Source: Diplonema papillatum (lineage: Eukaryota > Euglenozoa > Diplonemea > Diplonemida > Diplonemidae). From it: a DNA stretch of 64,000 nucleotides. The translations under genes and the position numbers were made by a program. The notes under the pieces were generated by a model, which saw only the letters and a program-made list of their open reading frames with translations, had not been told where the DNA came from and did not search any database. Positions within the stretch are counted from its first letter, which is position 1; each line of letters begins with the position of its first letter. Positions 49,136-58,884 of this stretch are shown in pieces. The DNA lies in NCBI GenBank assembly GCA_030068145.1, contig JAPJBO010000238.1, forward strand, positions 203,771 to 267,770, written 5' to 3'.

Positions 49136-49293
49136 CTGAACTACTTCGAGTGCTTGACGTCGTATCGGCGCAACGGGCCTGTAGTCTATTGCCGTCGGCG
49201 AGTGCCAAAGAGAGACGGTTGCCGGAATGGAAGCACATCTGTGTAGGGGGAAAAAAAGACACACAAACAAGAAAACACCCCAACCCATCCAAA

Positions 49294-50637
49294 ATGCCGC
49301 ACTTGGTCGTCAACTGCACGTTCAACCCGCCCGTGATAAAGATCATGGGGGCGACTCTCCGAGAGGTCTGCTTGCTTATTTTTTATATTCACTCTTTTCT
49401 TCAAAAGAATGTGTTAGCAGCGTACTACGTGCGACTTAGGGCACATCAATATGACTCGAGGTTGTCCAGTCAGCCATCACTAGCTAGTCATCTTGACTAG
49501 CTAGGGCTCATCAATATGACTCGAAGTTGTCCAGTCATCTTAACTAGCTAGGGCTCATCAATATGACTCGAAGTTGTCCAGTCATCTTGACTAGCTAGTC
49601 ATCTTGACTAGCTAGGGCTCATCAATATGACTCGAAGTTGTCCAGTCATCTTAACTAGCTAGGGCTCATCAATATGACTCGAAGTTGTCCAGTCATCTTG
49701 ATTTGCTAGGGCTCATCAATATGACTCGAGGTTGTCCAGTCATCTTGACTAGCTAGTCATCTTGACTAGCTAGGGCTCATCAATATGACTCGAAGTTGTC
49801 CAGTCATCTTGCCTAGCTAGGGCTCATCAATATGACTCGAAGTTGTCCAGTCATCTTGACTAGCTAGGGCTCATCAATATGACTCGAAGTTGTCCAGTCA
49901 TCTTGACTAGCTAGGGCTCATCAATATGACTCGAAGTTGTCCAGTCATCTTGACTAGCTAGGGCTCATCAATATGACTCGAAGTTGTCCAGTTAGCCATC
50001 TTGACTAGCTAGTCATCTTGACTAGCTAGGGCTCATCAACATGACTCAAGGTTGTCCAGTCATCTTGACCAGCTTGAGACGGTGTCGGCATTGTGACTAC
50101 TGGTTGTCTAGTGAATATGAGGGGCGAAATTCTTAGTTTAATGTAAAGGGGCGCGTATGTCGCACTCTTTCAAACGCCACGCAGCTTTGGAGTGAGCTAA
50201 ATGCAGTGCGTTGGTGAATCGTCCCTAGTCAGTATTGCTCTCGCACCTCAGGGGCAACCTCGAGTCATATTGACAACCTCGAGTCATATTGATGAAACTC
50301 TCCAGCTAGTCCAGTATTACTCTCGCACCTCAGGTCATGTTGACTGGGCAACCGCTTGTCATAGTGACCAGACAACCAACAGACCGTGCAGCACCCACGC
50401 GCAGCACCTTTCACCGCAACGCACCCACAGGAGACTGTCCACAAGCTCGACCAACGACTCCCCGCCGTGACGACGACGTCCGTGTCTCCCAAAAAGGAGC
50501 TCCCAAAGTTTGTGTACATCCAGAACCCGCCCCACTGGCACACCGACCTCGGGCAGCACTTCTGCGATCAGCTCGGGCGGTCGATGATTTTCCTTACCCT
50601 CGTCGAGTGCTTGGAAGGTGAAGACTGGAGGCTCAAG
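49294..50637 (+). CDS. Unrecognised protein, first two exons
   Basis: Exon 1 (49294-49365) encodes MPHLVVNCTFNPPVIKIMGA then TLRE, followed by GTCTGC. Exon 2 (50431-50637, after CCACAG) encodes ETVHKLDQRLPAVTTTSVSP, then LPKFVYIQNPPHWHTDLGQH and SMIFLTLVECLEGEDWRLK, followed by GTATGC. Both exons are phase 0, and the joined frame is open. Sequence upstream of the ATG is A/C-rich with AG at 49270-49271, a possible spliced-leader acceptor. Later exons were not identified to the right. The alternation of short strands with an amphipathic helix (FLTLVECLEGEDW) suggests a small alpha/beta domain; I know no family for it. The intron carries a 47-bp minisatellite. Confidence 0.6.
49437..50075 (+). 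repeat. Intronic 47-bp minisatellite
   Basis: About twelve units of GGGCTCATCAATATGACTCG, AAGTTGTCCAGTCATCTTG and ACTAGCTA. Some units have an extra TAGTCATCTTGACTAGC. Degenerate echoes (CTCGAGTCATATTGA) continue to about 50340. The array lies wholly inside the predicted intron 49366-50430. Confidence 0.93.
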
Positions 50638-51324
50638 GTATGCCGAGAGAGGTATTCCGATGGATAGCGATCTCGAGTATCCGGTCCATTCTTTTTACCA
50701 AGCATGAAATGTTGGAGGAAACGAGAAGCTCGTCGCCACAAACCGTGGCGTTTTCACTTGCGTCCTGAATCCAGCTTTGCGTAAAAACGATCAGGCACTG
50801 CGTTCAACGAAACAACTCTCTCCCATCATCATCATACTACTATAACATACTATATGGCGTAGTTAATACAAGTTAATTCGCGGGTATCTGCAAGAAGCCA
50901 CGGGTGCCCGTCCGGGGTCACTTCCGTGTGTATTCATTCAGCGTCGAGGTGCGCATTTGAAAGATCTGCCACGAAACCTTTCAAATGCGCCCCTGGGTTC
51001 CCATTTTTGACCTACGAAACCCCCTTCTTGCGTATGACCAAGGTTTGCCTTGAAAAATCCATATCCCAAAACTAACACCATGTCGTTGATTTTGTATCAG
51101 CCGCGGTTGCGCGAGTAACGAGCTCTTGTTTCTCCTGGAACTGCGTCGAGTTGCCTGCCGCTGTTTATCACAGCCAACCGCGGCCCACCACGGTCCACCA
51201 AGGAAGGAAGCAGCTAATGACGCGCAACCATTGAACCTGGACGAGCAATCGAAGGAGAAGCGAAAGCACCAAACGCGCGCCTGAGCATGACGGTCAAGAC
51301 GAGCTGAAGAGGCGTCTATGAACA
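50638..51324. other. Non-coding stretch, perhaps intron
   Basis: Follows the donor at 50638. GCGCATTTGAAAGATCTGCC and its near-complement CCTTTCAAATGCGC form an inverted repeat at 50951-50992. No further exon was recognised. Confidence 0.35.
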
Positions 51325-51690
51325 ATGCGTTGTAAGCACGAAAGAGAACGCTGGCAGCGTGTTTGGGAGAAGATTGGCCTAACAGTCACTTTCACTCACT
51401 ACCAGGCTAATCCTTCCCCGGCACGTACAAAACAGCTTCGGCTCCAGCTTCTGAGGCTGGACTCCACCGTGGTGAGGCTAATTCTGGTGAAAGCAAAGTT
51501 CGGGCGAAGCAAAGCAAAGTACGGGCGATGCTAAGTTCTGGTGAAGCAAAGTCCGGGCGAAGCAAAGCATAGTTCGGGTGAAGCTACGTTCTGATGAAGC
51601 AAAGTTCGGGCGATGCTAAGTTCTGGCGAAGCAAAGTACGGGCGAAGAAAAGCATAGTTCGGGCGATGCTAAGTTCTCATGAGTACGGTT
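51325..51690 (+). repeat. Repeat P (right half), J half, and GGGCGAAGCAAAG array
   Basis: 51325-51430 matches 955-1050. 51435-51470 is the right half of J (CTCCAGCTTCTGAGGCTGGA). 51475-51680 is an irregular tandem array of AAGTTCGGGCGAAGCAAAG, AGTTCTGGTGAAGC and GGGCGATGCTAAG units. Confidence 0.75.
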
Positions 51691-51749
51691 AAAAACTGCT
51701 CAACATAGTGCTCGCCTGCCTTGATGGCACTTGCACCTTAAAGAACTCA

Positions 51750-51960
51750 ATGCTCAACATGCATGCGCGTGGGGGGGCCCAAGACTAAATTCAAAGCGAA
51801 TTTCTTCTTGGTGTCGGTCGCAACACTTACAAACATGGCTAGCCGTAGTTGAAGTGTATAAGCATACCTACTACCCTCATACCACCCGCCTCACAGCCTC
51901 AGTGGTCAACCGGAGACCCTAAAACACCGAACCTCTAAACCACAATAAACGCTAGAAATA
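51750..51960 (+). repeat. Dispersed repeat G, copy near 51.8 kb
   Basis: Matches 58885-59080 along ACATGCATGCGCGTGGGG, GTGTCGGTCGCAACACTTAC and TCAACCGGAGACCCTAAAAC. The last 65 bases also occur in each LNG-gene upstream unit (13633-13695, 14055-14115, 14866-14925). In both large copies the unit ends CACAATAAACGCTA. Looser relatives (CAACCGGAGACTATAGG) are near 59936. Confidence 0.8.
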
Positions 51961-52187
51961 CCGACGACCTACCAAACCCCATGGATGCAAATGACACCAA
52001 TTCCACACAGGGCACGAACACAGTGACACACCCCGACACCGGCAAAGACACCACCAAGTTCTTCTTTTTCCGGGAATGACGCCGATCGCCTGACCACCCG
52101 TAAGTGAAAGAACCCCCCCGCAAACAAAAAGAGTGCCTTAACTACCTCCCCCCATACCTACCCCCATTGATTCTAGCCGCAATAGCC

Positions 52188-52271
52188 GAGCGGAATGTGA
52201 CTTCTGCCCAGTGCCCTGAATGTCAACGCTGAGAGATCAGGTCAAGCGCGGGTGTACGGCGGGAGTAACTG

Positions 52272-52302
<31 letters not shown>

Positions 52303-52460
52303 TTTTAATTTAAGACGCGCATGAATGGACCAATGAGATTCCTTCTGTACCTACCTACCATCTGGCGAAACAGCAGTCAGAAACGGTCAGCGGGGAAAGA
52401 AGACCCTGTTGAGTTTGGCTCTATTCTGACCACATCGTGGGAAAGTTGTGAGTGCAGAGT
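52188..52460 (+). pseudogene. Large-subunit rRNA fragment (domain IV-V region)
   Basis: ATGTGACTTCTGCCCAGTGC, GGCGGGAGTAACTGTGACTC, TCTTAAGGTAGCCAAATGCC, GACGCGCATGAATGGACCAA and GGGGAAAGAAGACCCTGTTG occur in the correct order of the LSU rRNA, including the deeply conserved CTCTCTTAAGGTAGC segment. About 270 bases are well preserved and then the match stops. It could be an isolated fragment or one piece of a discontinuous rRNA, but no adjoining rRNA pieces are present, so a pseudogene is more likely. Confidence 0.88.
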
Positions 52461-52464
52461 ACTG

Positions 52465-52632
52465 CTCACACTGCTGTCTCGTCGGGTTCGCGTTCGCAGC
52501 TGCTACGCCGCCAAAATCTTTGATTTCAATGGCATCTTCCTTCTGCTCCGGAGTTTCAGTCATCGTTGCCAAGAGTGCTGAAGTTCTTGCATCGAAGGTC
52601 ACTGTTTGCGTTCTCCACATGTTTGCAGACAC
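52465..52632 (-). other. Coding-like minus-strand segment beside the rRNA fragment
   Basis: From ATG at 52632 the minus strand reads MSANMWRTQTVTFDARTSAL, LATMTETPEQKEDAIEIKDF and GGVAAANANPTRQQCEQYSA, non-repetitive and natural in composition, before entering the antisense of the rRNA fragment. It may be a truncated exon. No family is recognised. Confidence 0.3.
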
Positions 52633-52714
52633 TCAGGTTCTGCGCTGGTGAGCACAGCGCACCGGTGTGCTGTCGAGCACCAGTTCATTCGCGTTCTTGC
52701 ATCCCCATCTCAAC

Positions 52715-53015
52715 TGTTGAGTGGGTGGCAGTCGCAATGGGCTGCACCAGTGGGCTGTGTCGTGGTGGGTTGCTCCCACCACGACGACGCAACCCTCCCA
52801 ACTGCGTGGGTGGCAGTCGCAGTGGGCTGCATTTCTGAATTGCTCATGGTTGTAGAGCCCTCTTCCCACTGTCACATACTCGTAGGATCTGCACCAATGG
52901 GCTGAACACGACGACGCAACCCTCCCAACTGTTGAGTGGGTGGCAGTCGCAGTGAGAGCCCTCTTCCCACTGTGGGCCCTGTCTCATGCTCATAAGATCT
53001 GCACCAGTGGGCTGT
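52715..53015 (+). repeat. Irregular tandem repeat with GTGGGTGGCAGTCGCA
   Basis: Repeats of GAGTGGGTGGCAGTCGCA, ACGACGACGCAACCCTCCCA, AGAGCCCTCTTCCCACTGT and ATAAGATCTGCACCAGTGGG/GTAGGATCTGCACCAATGGG recur two to three times in changing order. No gene is seen in the flanks up to 53380. Confidence 0.75.
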
Positions 53016-53389
53016 GCTGTTGTCAACCAAGGACCCAGACGCGGTGCAGACAGCGGGATCTCCTATCCGGGATCTCTCCTGGCAGTTTCCCTGAGTTTTT
53101 ACCCCAGGCGGGAAGGAATGGGAGAAGATAGACCAGAAATGGTAAGGTCGGAATTCATCAACAGTGGCCCGCTGTCGGTTTTGAAGCAGAAATCGCTGCT
53201 GCACACACGGTCCTGAAGGCGAAGACCGTCTAACCGATTCCAAGGACGTTCTTGCATCCCCCAACCCCTCTGCGCTGCTTTTACGTGGGTACGCTGCTGG
53301 CTGGACTTTCCTCCCACGTCACCGGCCTCTGTCATCTCCCTGCGCAAGGACGCCCGGAGAACAGCGCCGCGAGGCGGTTAAGAGAAGGG

Positions 53390-53945
53390 GGTAAAACCTG
53401 GGACACCTGGGTATGTAGGACAAGCTAGCAGCAGATCCTACAGCCCGTGCCGCTGTCATAGGATGCAGGACGACCACTCGTAGATACGATGGCACATCTT
53501 GCCTTGGGGTGAGCTGATTATTGTGCAGGCGAACTCGATATGCCGCAAAGTACGCAAACCCCGAAAAAAGCCGAACCGGGTATAACCTGGGGCACCTGGG
53601 TATGTAGGACCAGCTAGCAGCAGATCCTGCAGCCCGTGCCGTTGTCGTAGGATGCAGGACCACCACTCGTAGATACGATGGCACATCTTGCCTTGGGGTG
53701 AGCTGATTATTGAGCAGGCGAACTCGATATGCTGCAAAGTACGCAAACCCCGAAAAAAAGCCGAACCGGGTGTAACCTGGGGCACCTGGGTATGTAGGAC
53801 CAGCTAGCAGCAGATCCTGCAGCCCGTGCCGCTGTCGTAGGATGCAGGACCACCACTCGTAGATACGATGGCACATCTTGCCTTGGGGGTCGATATTCTG
53901 CAAAGTACGCAAACCCCGAAAAGCCGAACCGGGCAAAACCTGGGA
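53390..53945 (+). repeat. Tandem repeat of about 185 bp, three copies
   Basis: Units start near 53390, 53580 and 53770 and share CACCTGGGTATGTAGGAC, GCAGCAGATCCTGCAGCCCG, CACTCGTAGATACGATGGCA and GCAAACCCCGAAAAAAGCCG. The third has an internal deletion (GGTGAGCTGATTATT lost). Minus-strand frames here are repeat-borne. Confidence 0.92.
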
Positions 53946-54029
53946 CACCCGGTGAAGGAAGGTCGCAAGCCCCGGGAGCGATTCACGAAAACGCCCCCCC
54001 GACCAAACTTTAGGCCCCAGGAAAGGAAG

Positions 54030-54305
54030 AAGGAAAAAAAGGCCGCTCCGGGTCCAGGAACGTGACGGTCAACCACAGCTTGCAAAGCTTGAGTCGGAGG
54101 CAGCATAGTGCTTTTCAAACCCCTGTCCGCTCTGCCCTGTGGCTGACCGTCTCGACGAGCTTGTGTTCAGCGCAAGCGCCAAGCCCCAAGGTGCGCCACG
54201 CCTTGATGCTTTAGCTCGCGAAATCGGCAGCCACTTGGCCCGCAGGCCCGTGGCTCTGCAGTACCGCCGAACACGTGCAGCTTGGCTCCCGCGCAGCAGG
54301 CTTCC
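54030..54305 (-). mobile_element. SINE-like element F, copy 4
   Basis: From GGAAGAAGGAAAAAAAGGCC through GTCCAGGAACGTGACGGTCA and GACGAGCTTGTGTTCAGCGC to GCGCAGCAGGCTTCCC. A clean target duplication is not visible; A/G-rich text on both sides (CCCCAGGAAAGGAAG versus CCCCTCAAAAGAAG) may be a decayed one. Confidence 0.8.
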
Positions 54306-55009
54306 CCTCAAAAGAAGCAAAAGAAAACGCGCCCAGCGACGAGTCTCCCGGCCGTGCTTTGTGTTTTTTCTCTCCCCCCCCTCCCACCCCCTTCGGTTTC
54401 CTTTTCAGTTTGTGAATAGCCACCTCAAGTTGGCCCTTTTTTTCAGCAACCCGCGAGTGTGTGAGGAAACTGAACCGCTCGATGGGGGGGATCCTCTGAT
54501 CATGATCAACCGCCGCCCGAATCCACGTCCAGGTTTTGGTAGAGGGTGAGGCGGTCAAAAGAGGTTCTTCTCGTTTGTTCTTCACACACGTACACACTCA
54601 CACTCACCCCCCCCCCACGGCTCGCAGCCTTCGACATCATTTACCATTTCCACCCACACGCTTCCCGTTGGGGAGGTCTGTCAGTGTCTGTGTCAGTGCT
54701 CTTTTGAGGCGTCTCACACGAACGTCCACCTAACAACTCGATACGGCCGGAAAGCCAGCACACAGTCACCACGCTTGCAGTTGTCCTTTGTGCCTCCTCG
54801 TGCAAATGATCGTGGCATCCAAGCGTTGACTGCGGTGTTAGCAAACGCGCTGTCGGCGCTGGAAGTTGACAGTTGGCGGCGTACCACACGCAGCACCAAA
54901 GCAGGTGAGTTCCGCCTAGAAAACACCCCTTCGGGTTCATCCATACCAGAAGTGTAATTCCATTTTGGTGTCGCGAATGCGGGGAAAGCACCCCCCGAAA
55001 ATACTCGAG
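54306..55009. other. Non-coding stretch
   Basis: No gene is convincing. Minus frame 54641-55105 has mixed composition and crosses repeat E, so it is not called. Confidence 0.35.
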
Positions 55010-55211
55010 GGACTGCCTTGTGCTCATTTCGAAGGAGGCTAGAGGAGGAGAAAACAATACAACTGCCAAGTGGGTCTTTTTTGTTGAACGCTTACGCCCC
55101 GCCACTAAACCCAGATTTACCTGTGTTTCGTGTGGGCTACAGCACTTTTACCTCCCCTTGATCTTTCGCAACTGGCAGTCTCGTCAAGCATTTCCTTCAA
55201 AGCAGGTGCTT
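55010..55211 (-). repeat. Dispersed repeat E, copy 4, near full length
   Basis: Antisense of the 38098 and 10398 copies: CTTGTGCTCATTTCGAAGGA at the left, CGCTTACGCCCCGCCACTAA in the middle and AGCATTTCCTTCAAAGCAGG at the right. It shows the full unit of about 200 bases without hairpin insertion. Confidence 0.82.
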
Positions 55212-55425
55212 GTCAAAAACCTTAACTCTAAAAAATGTGACACCTATTCAACTCCTCCATTTGTCCTTTACGATTTGGGCAACATCGCCGCGCGTGCTAA
55301 TTTGTCTGAAACGGTAACATACCCAGTTTCGGCGAGCTACGAGGGAACGAACCTGTAAGAATGCCAATGCTACTCTTTCTATAACGTGGTCTAATCATGA
55401 TAAACCTACAACTACGTATAAAAGG

Positions 55426-55536
55426 TGTCACGGGATAAGCCGGCAGCCGCTGCTTAACGGTGCATGTTAATCCATGTGGTTCATGTACTTAAAAGAACTC
55501 AATGCTTAACGGCATATCCCGTGGGCGGCCCTGATA
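55426..55536 (+). repeat. Covarying hairpin O, copy 2
   Basis: Left arm GTCACGGGATAAGCCGGCAG, loop segment GCCGCTGCTTAACGG, the TGTGGTTCATGTACTTAAAA insert, then right arm CGGCATATCCCGTGGGCGGC. CACGGGATA and TATCCCGTG pair fully, followed by GCCG with CGGC. TGCTTAACGG occurs on both sides of the internal insert. Confidence 0.7.
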
Positions 55537-56230
55537 TTACCCCACCACATTATCTTTAGCCATACTTCAACTTTCTTTGTCTAACAATGCAGCAAAAGCC
55601 GATCGAGTCGAGGAGAGTGAGCGAACCCAATAGGCCAGCACATTGCGACGGCAATCCGTGGTGGCACGAGAGGGAATCCGGGATTCTAGTCCCCTGGTAT
55701 CTGCTTGACCGACAATGCCGTGATGCTACCACTGGATGGAACGCCTGGCCAGAACAGAGGAATGCGTGAATACTCAGGGGAGCATCGGATTTATCGCTAG
55801 ATGGACTTGATGCAGAGCCGGTTCCCCATCCCCACCCCACACACACACACACTCTCTCTCCCTCTACCCCCGTTCTACTTCCCTTCTCGTCGTTTGCAGC
55901 CCCCCCACCCCCACGGCGGTGTCCAGCCCTCAAAGCTGGAATTAACGAAGGTGTGTCCGACAAACGACACCCGAACTGAAATGAGCGGGTGTGAAAGGCA
56001 TTTCTTTTTTGGGCAAATACAATTGAGTCGGGGGATTCGTTTACGTTGCAGATTTAGACCTACGGTCTAAAGCTGCAAACCGGGGTAGACCGGGGGAAAA
56101 GTAAAAAAGATCGTCGGAAAAACGCAAAACACAGCGTTTCCAGGAAAGATAGGTGGGGGGTGGTATTTACACGGTGCGCGCGAAGGCGCTCGGGGCGCTG
56201 GAGGGCAGACCCGTGATACAAGCCGCACCT
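55537..56230. other. Non-coding stretch
   Basis: No gene recognised. CACACACACACACTCTCTCTCC near 55838 is a microsatellite; CTCAAAGCTGGAATTAACGA near 55930 resembles repeat J. Confidence 0.35.
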
Positions 56231-56363
56231 GTTATTATTCGATTGATTGTCGAATACTAAAAAAAGTTTCGGGTAGCCGAACAGTGGCAGGATCAAGTCG
56301 TGGTTGTGTTTTTAGACAACCAGACGTGTCAAATAACTGTAATTATTCGACCCCCCCCCCCTT
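56231..56363. mobile_element. MITE-like element H, copy 2 (left end diverged)
   Basis: TTGTCGAATACTAAAAAAAG, GGGTAGCCGAACAGT and AACCAGACGTGT match copy 1 at 21226-21387. The right end TTCGACCCCCCCCCCCTT is followed by TA. The left terminus of copy 1 (AAGGGGGGGGTCGCA) is not present in the expected place. Confidence 0.75.
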
Positions 56364-57640
56364 TAGTACCCTGAATTTGCCAGGAACAAAAGAAATAACT
56401 GTTCGATGCCAGCGTACTATCCTCGATGAAGGAAGCGCGCACAACCAAAGTCGCGGCCTTTTTGCTCGAGCTTCTGAGGCTGGACGCCACCGTTGCACTT
56501 CTTGGTCGGAACCATTTTTCTTCTTTCTTTTTTTTTCCGTCTCTTATCTCTTCTTCTGTCCTAAATGCCACCTCCCTTCACACCGAACTCCCCAGTTTAC
56601 ATGGGTAAAGTCCTAAACACGAGAAAAAGACCGTTCGATGTCTCCTTTCTAGATTGGGGGTCTGCTCCCGCGTCTGCGCCACCATGACATCACTTAAGTG
56701 ATCTGCTGGCCCAACATGCGTGCCTTCGCCACCATGATCAAAAGCCGCTGTACGCATGTTGCGGTCAAAAAACACGCAGTCATCTCGGGGCCTCAAGTGG
56801 CAACTGTGCAATGAGCTTGACCTGACAAGCTATTCCAAACTCCTGGTGCAAGCACCCGTCATGGTCGGCAGTCGCCACCTGGGTCACAGTTTTGAATCCT
56901 GTTCCGAGACTCGCTCGCACGGGGAAAAGGCGCGAATCACTTGTCGTCAAGCATTCTGCAATACTGACGACTGCTACCCCCTGCGTGTGTTTGTAATAAG
57001 GTGTCGGTGAGTACTCATTGTTTGGACGGTTTTTAGACTGTTTTTAAGACAAGTTGAATGTGTGTTCCCTGACCCACGAAGACATGCAAACAGCGGCTTA
57101 TGATCACGGTAGCGAAGGCACACATTTTTTAACCAGCAGAAATGCTTTGAGCACCAAGACAGCTTCTTCATCTTGACTCGGGTGAGATGTGCCGCCTGGT
57201 GCACGGGGCCGAAACCCCGTGCAAACCGAAACACGGCTACTACACGTACGCGACGGCGTGGGGAAGGACCGTGCATGTGAGTGGTCCAGAGACGGGTTTT
57301 ACCCGCTGCCCCCGTAGCATGGGTGATAGCTACGAACAGCCGCCTGACAAACCAGGCTCGCATCGTACAGCTCCGAGGCACCGTCGGTGGAAGCGGACAC
57401 TGCAGTCGTACGGCCGCCGGTCTAACACCGCAACATGAAAACAGAAGTCTTGAGCCGGGTGCCGGATGGAGAAAGCTGACAGCCTCCCACGCCAAAGGAT
57501 CCCGCCCCCACCCACCCTTCGGAGAGGAGTCACAGGACCCAAAAGCAGCGTGTCGGAAACTCAAAGCCGACTGGTGAAAGTGACAAGTGGGCTATACTTC
57601 GACTCAGACGTTTCCAGACCACTCGAAAGCCCTGAACGTA
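56364..57640. other. Non-coding stretch
   Basis: GAGCTTCTGAGGCTGGACGC near 56470 is a J half. 57320-57360 shares TACGAACAGCCGCCTGACAA with 42515. No exon or gene could be supported. Confidence 0.35.
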
Positions 57641-57859
57641 AATAGAGTAGGTCTGTCGTGGCGAGCAAGCTCGCTGCCTTCAGCGGCAAGGGCGTCAACA
57701 TGGTGCAGGACCTAGCCCGGGAGCACACCGCGATCCTGAAGCCATTCTTGGTGCAGTGCGGCGACGCGCTCGGGAACTGCTACCCGGACCTGTACGGAGA
57801 CGACGATGGTCATGCAGCACGGAAAGTTCGACCTCCTGCACGCGCTCGAGACCGACACG
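57641..57859 (+). pseudogene. Fatty-acid-synthase gene, 5' fragment
   Basis: Matches the intact first exon at 58188 (GGCAAGGGCGTCAACATGGT, AACTGCTACCCGGACCTGTA, GCACGGAAAGTTCGACCTCC) but the start codon and neighbouring bases are deleted (GAGTAGGTCTGTCGTGG), nine bases are missing after GACCTAGCCCGG, and two bases are missing at GACGATGGTCATG, which shifts the frame. It breaks off after GAGACCGACACG. It is upstream of and parallel to the intact exon. Confidence 0.88.
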
Positions 57860-58009
57860 CTGCCTTTCAGTCGTTGCTCACTCTGCGCCTTCGGCACGTC
57901 ACATTTCTGAGCGAGCTACACATATCCAGTCGCCAAAGCGAGGTTGGAGACATCAGCCAAAAAGCTTTAACCCCCCGGATCCCAAAGCGAACTTGCTCTC
58001 TAAAAAGCT

Positions 58010-58135
58010 TTCACTCTAAAAAACGACGATCCTTCGAAGGCTTCACACAAAGACCAGGCTACAACTCTGAAAAACAGTCTAAAAAGCAGTCTAAGAGACA
58101 ACCTAAAAAACAGTCTAAACAATTACTTTAATACA
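58010..58135 (+). repeat. CAGTCTAAAAAG short tandem repeat
   Basis: Five or so units of AAACAGTCTAAAAAGCAGTC-type sequence lie between the fragment and the intact gene. Confidence 0.7.
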
Positions 58136-58187
58136 CACACGCAGGAAGAACACTAGAAAACAACAAAAGAGTAGAGTAGGTAAGACA

Positions 58188-58667
58188 ATGTCTGTCGTGG
58201 CGAACAAGCTCGCTGCCTTCAGCGGCAAGGGCGTCAACATGGTGCAGGACCTCGCCCGGACAGCCCGGGAGCACACTGCGATCCTGAAGCCGTTCTTGGT
58301 GCAGTGCGGCGACGCGCTCGGGAACTGCTACCCGGACCTGTACGGAGACGACGATGTCGTCATGCAGCACGGAAAGTTCGACCTCCTGCACGCGCTCGAG
58401 ACCGACACGTTGAGGAACCAGCTGGATTCGCCGGCAGTGAACGGGTCACTGTCAACGATCTCCCAGATGACCCACTTCTTCCTGCACATGAAACACGCAG
58501 GGAAGGGCGTCGACGAAGCCGGCGGCGAGTTCTCCGGCTTCTCCGGGGACAGGGAAGGTCTGTTGTCCGCCGTCGCAGCCGCCAGCAGCGCCTCTGACGC
58601 CGAATTCGGCTCGAACGCCGCGAAGGCCATCAGGGCCGCCTTCTACGCGGGACTGCACCCGGACAAG
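58188..58667 (+). CDS. Fatty-acid synthase, starter acyltransferase domain, first exon
   Basis: 160 codons from ATG (GACAATG context) to AAG before the donor GTATTC. The protein runs ANKLAAFSGKGVNMVQDLAR, then LYGDDDVVMQHGKFDLLHAL, LDSPAVNGSLSTISQMTHFF and FSGFSGDREGLLSAVAAASS, ending AIRAAFYAGLHPDK. Order and spacing match the acetyl/starter-unit transferase at the N-terminus of the fungal-type FAS beta subunit (a QLxHY-type helix, then the GxSxG elbow, then a conserved helix ending xFxxGxR). In the elbow the usual GHSQG is GDREG, so the nucleophilic Ser is absent. The domain is either catalytically altered or inactive. The A/C-rich CACACACGCAG 44 bases before ATG could be a spliced-leader acceptor. 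Confidence 0.6.
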
Positions 58668-58884
58668 GTATTCGGTTACTCACCCGCCCGCCAACTTTTC
58701 TACACAGCTCGTGGGCTAACTTTTCGCTACGAAGGTCCCCAACAAAATGTACTTGGTGTCGGTCACAAACAGTCCCGGACATGGCTAGCCATAACCCATA
58801 ACGAAAGCGTGCACTAAATAGTCCTCCTCAACCCAAAGGAAGTAAGAACGCATATTACAGACCGATACGAGCTGCATGGCAACC
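58668..58884. other. Start of intron
   Basis: Contains GGTGTCGGTCACAAACAGTC and GGACATGGCTAGCCATAACC, degenerate relatives of repeat G and of the motif in the 3' flank of the ML-like gene. The predicted frame continues a short way beyond the donor but ends at 58817. Confidence 0.4.

Noticed and set aside
44358-49288. Many open frames of 60-300 codons on both strands over the CACACCCGCTTTTCGAG array
   Set aside because: They only reflect repeat units lacking stops in several frames. No unique sequence, start context, domain or splice pattern supports them.
49437-50075. Regular 47-bp repeats as a CRISPR array
   Set aside because: The units are contiguous without variable spacers, the genome is eukaryotic and the array is inside an intron.
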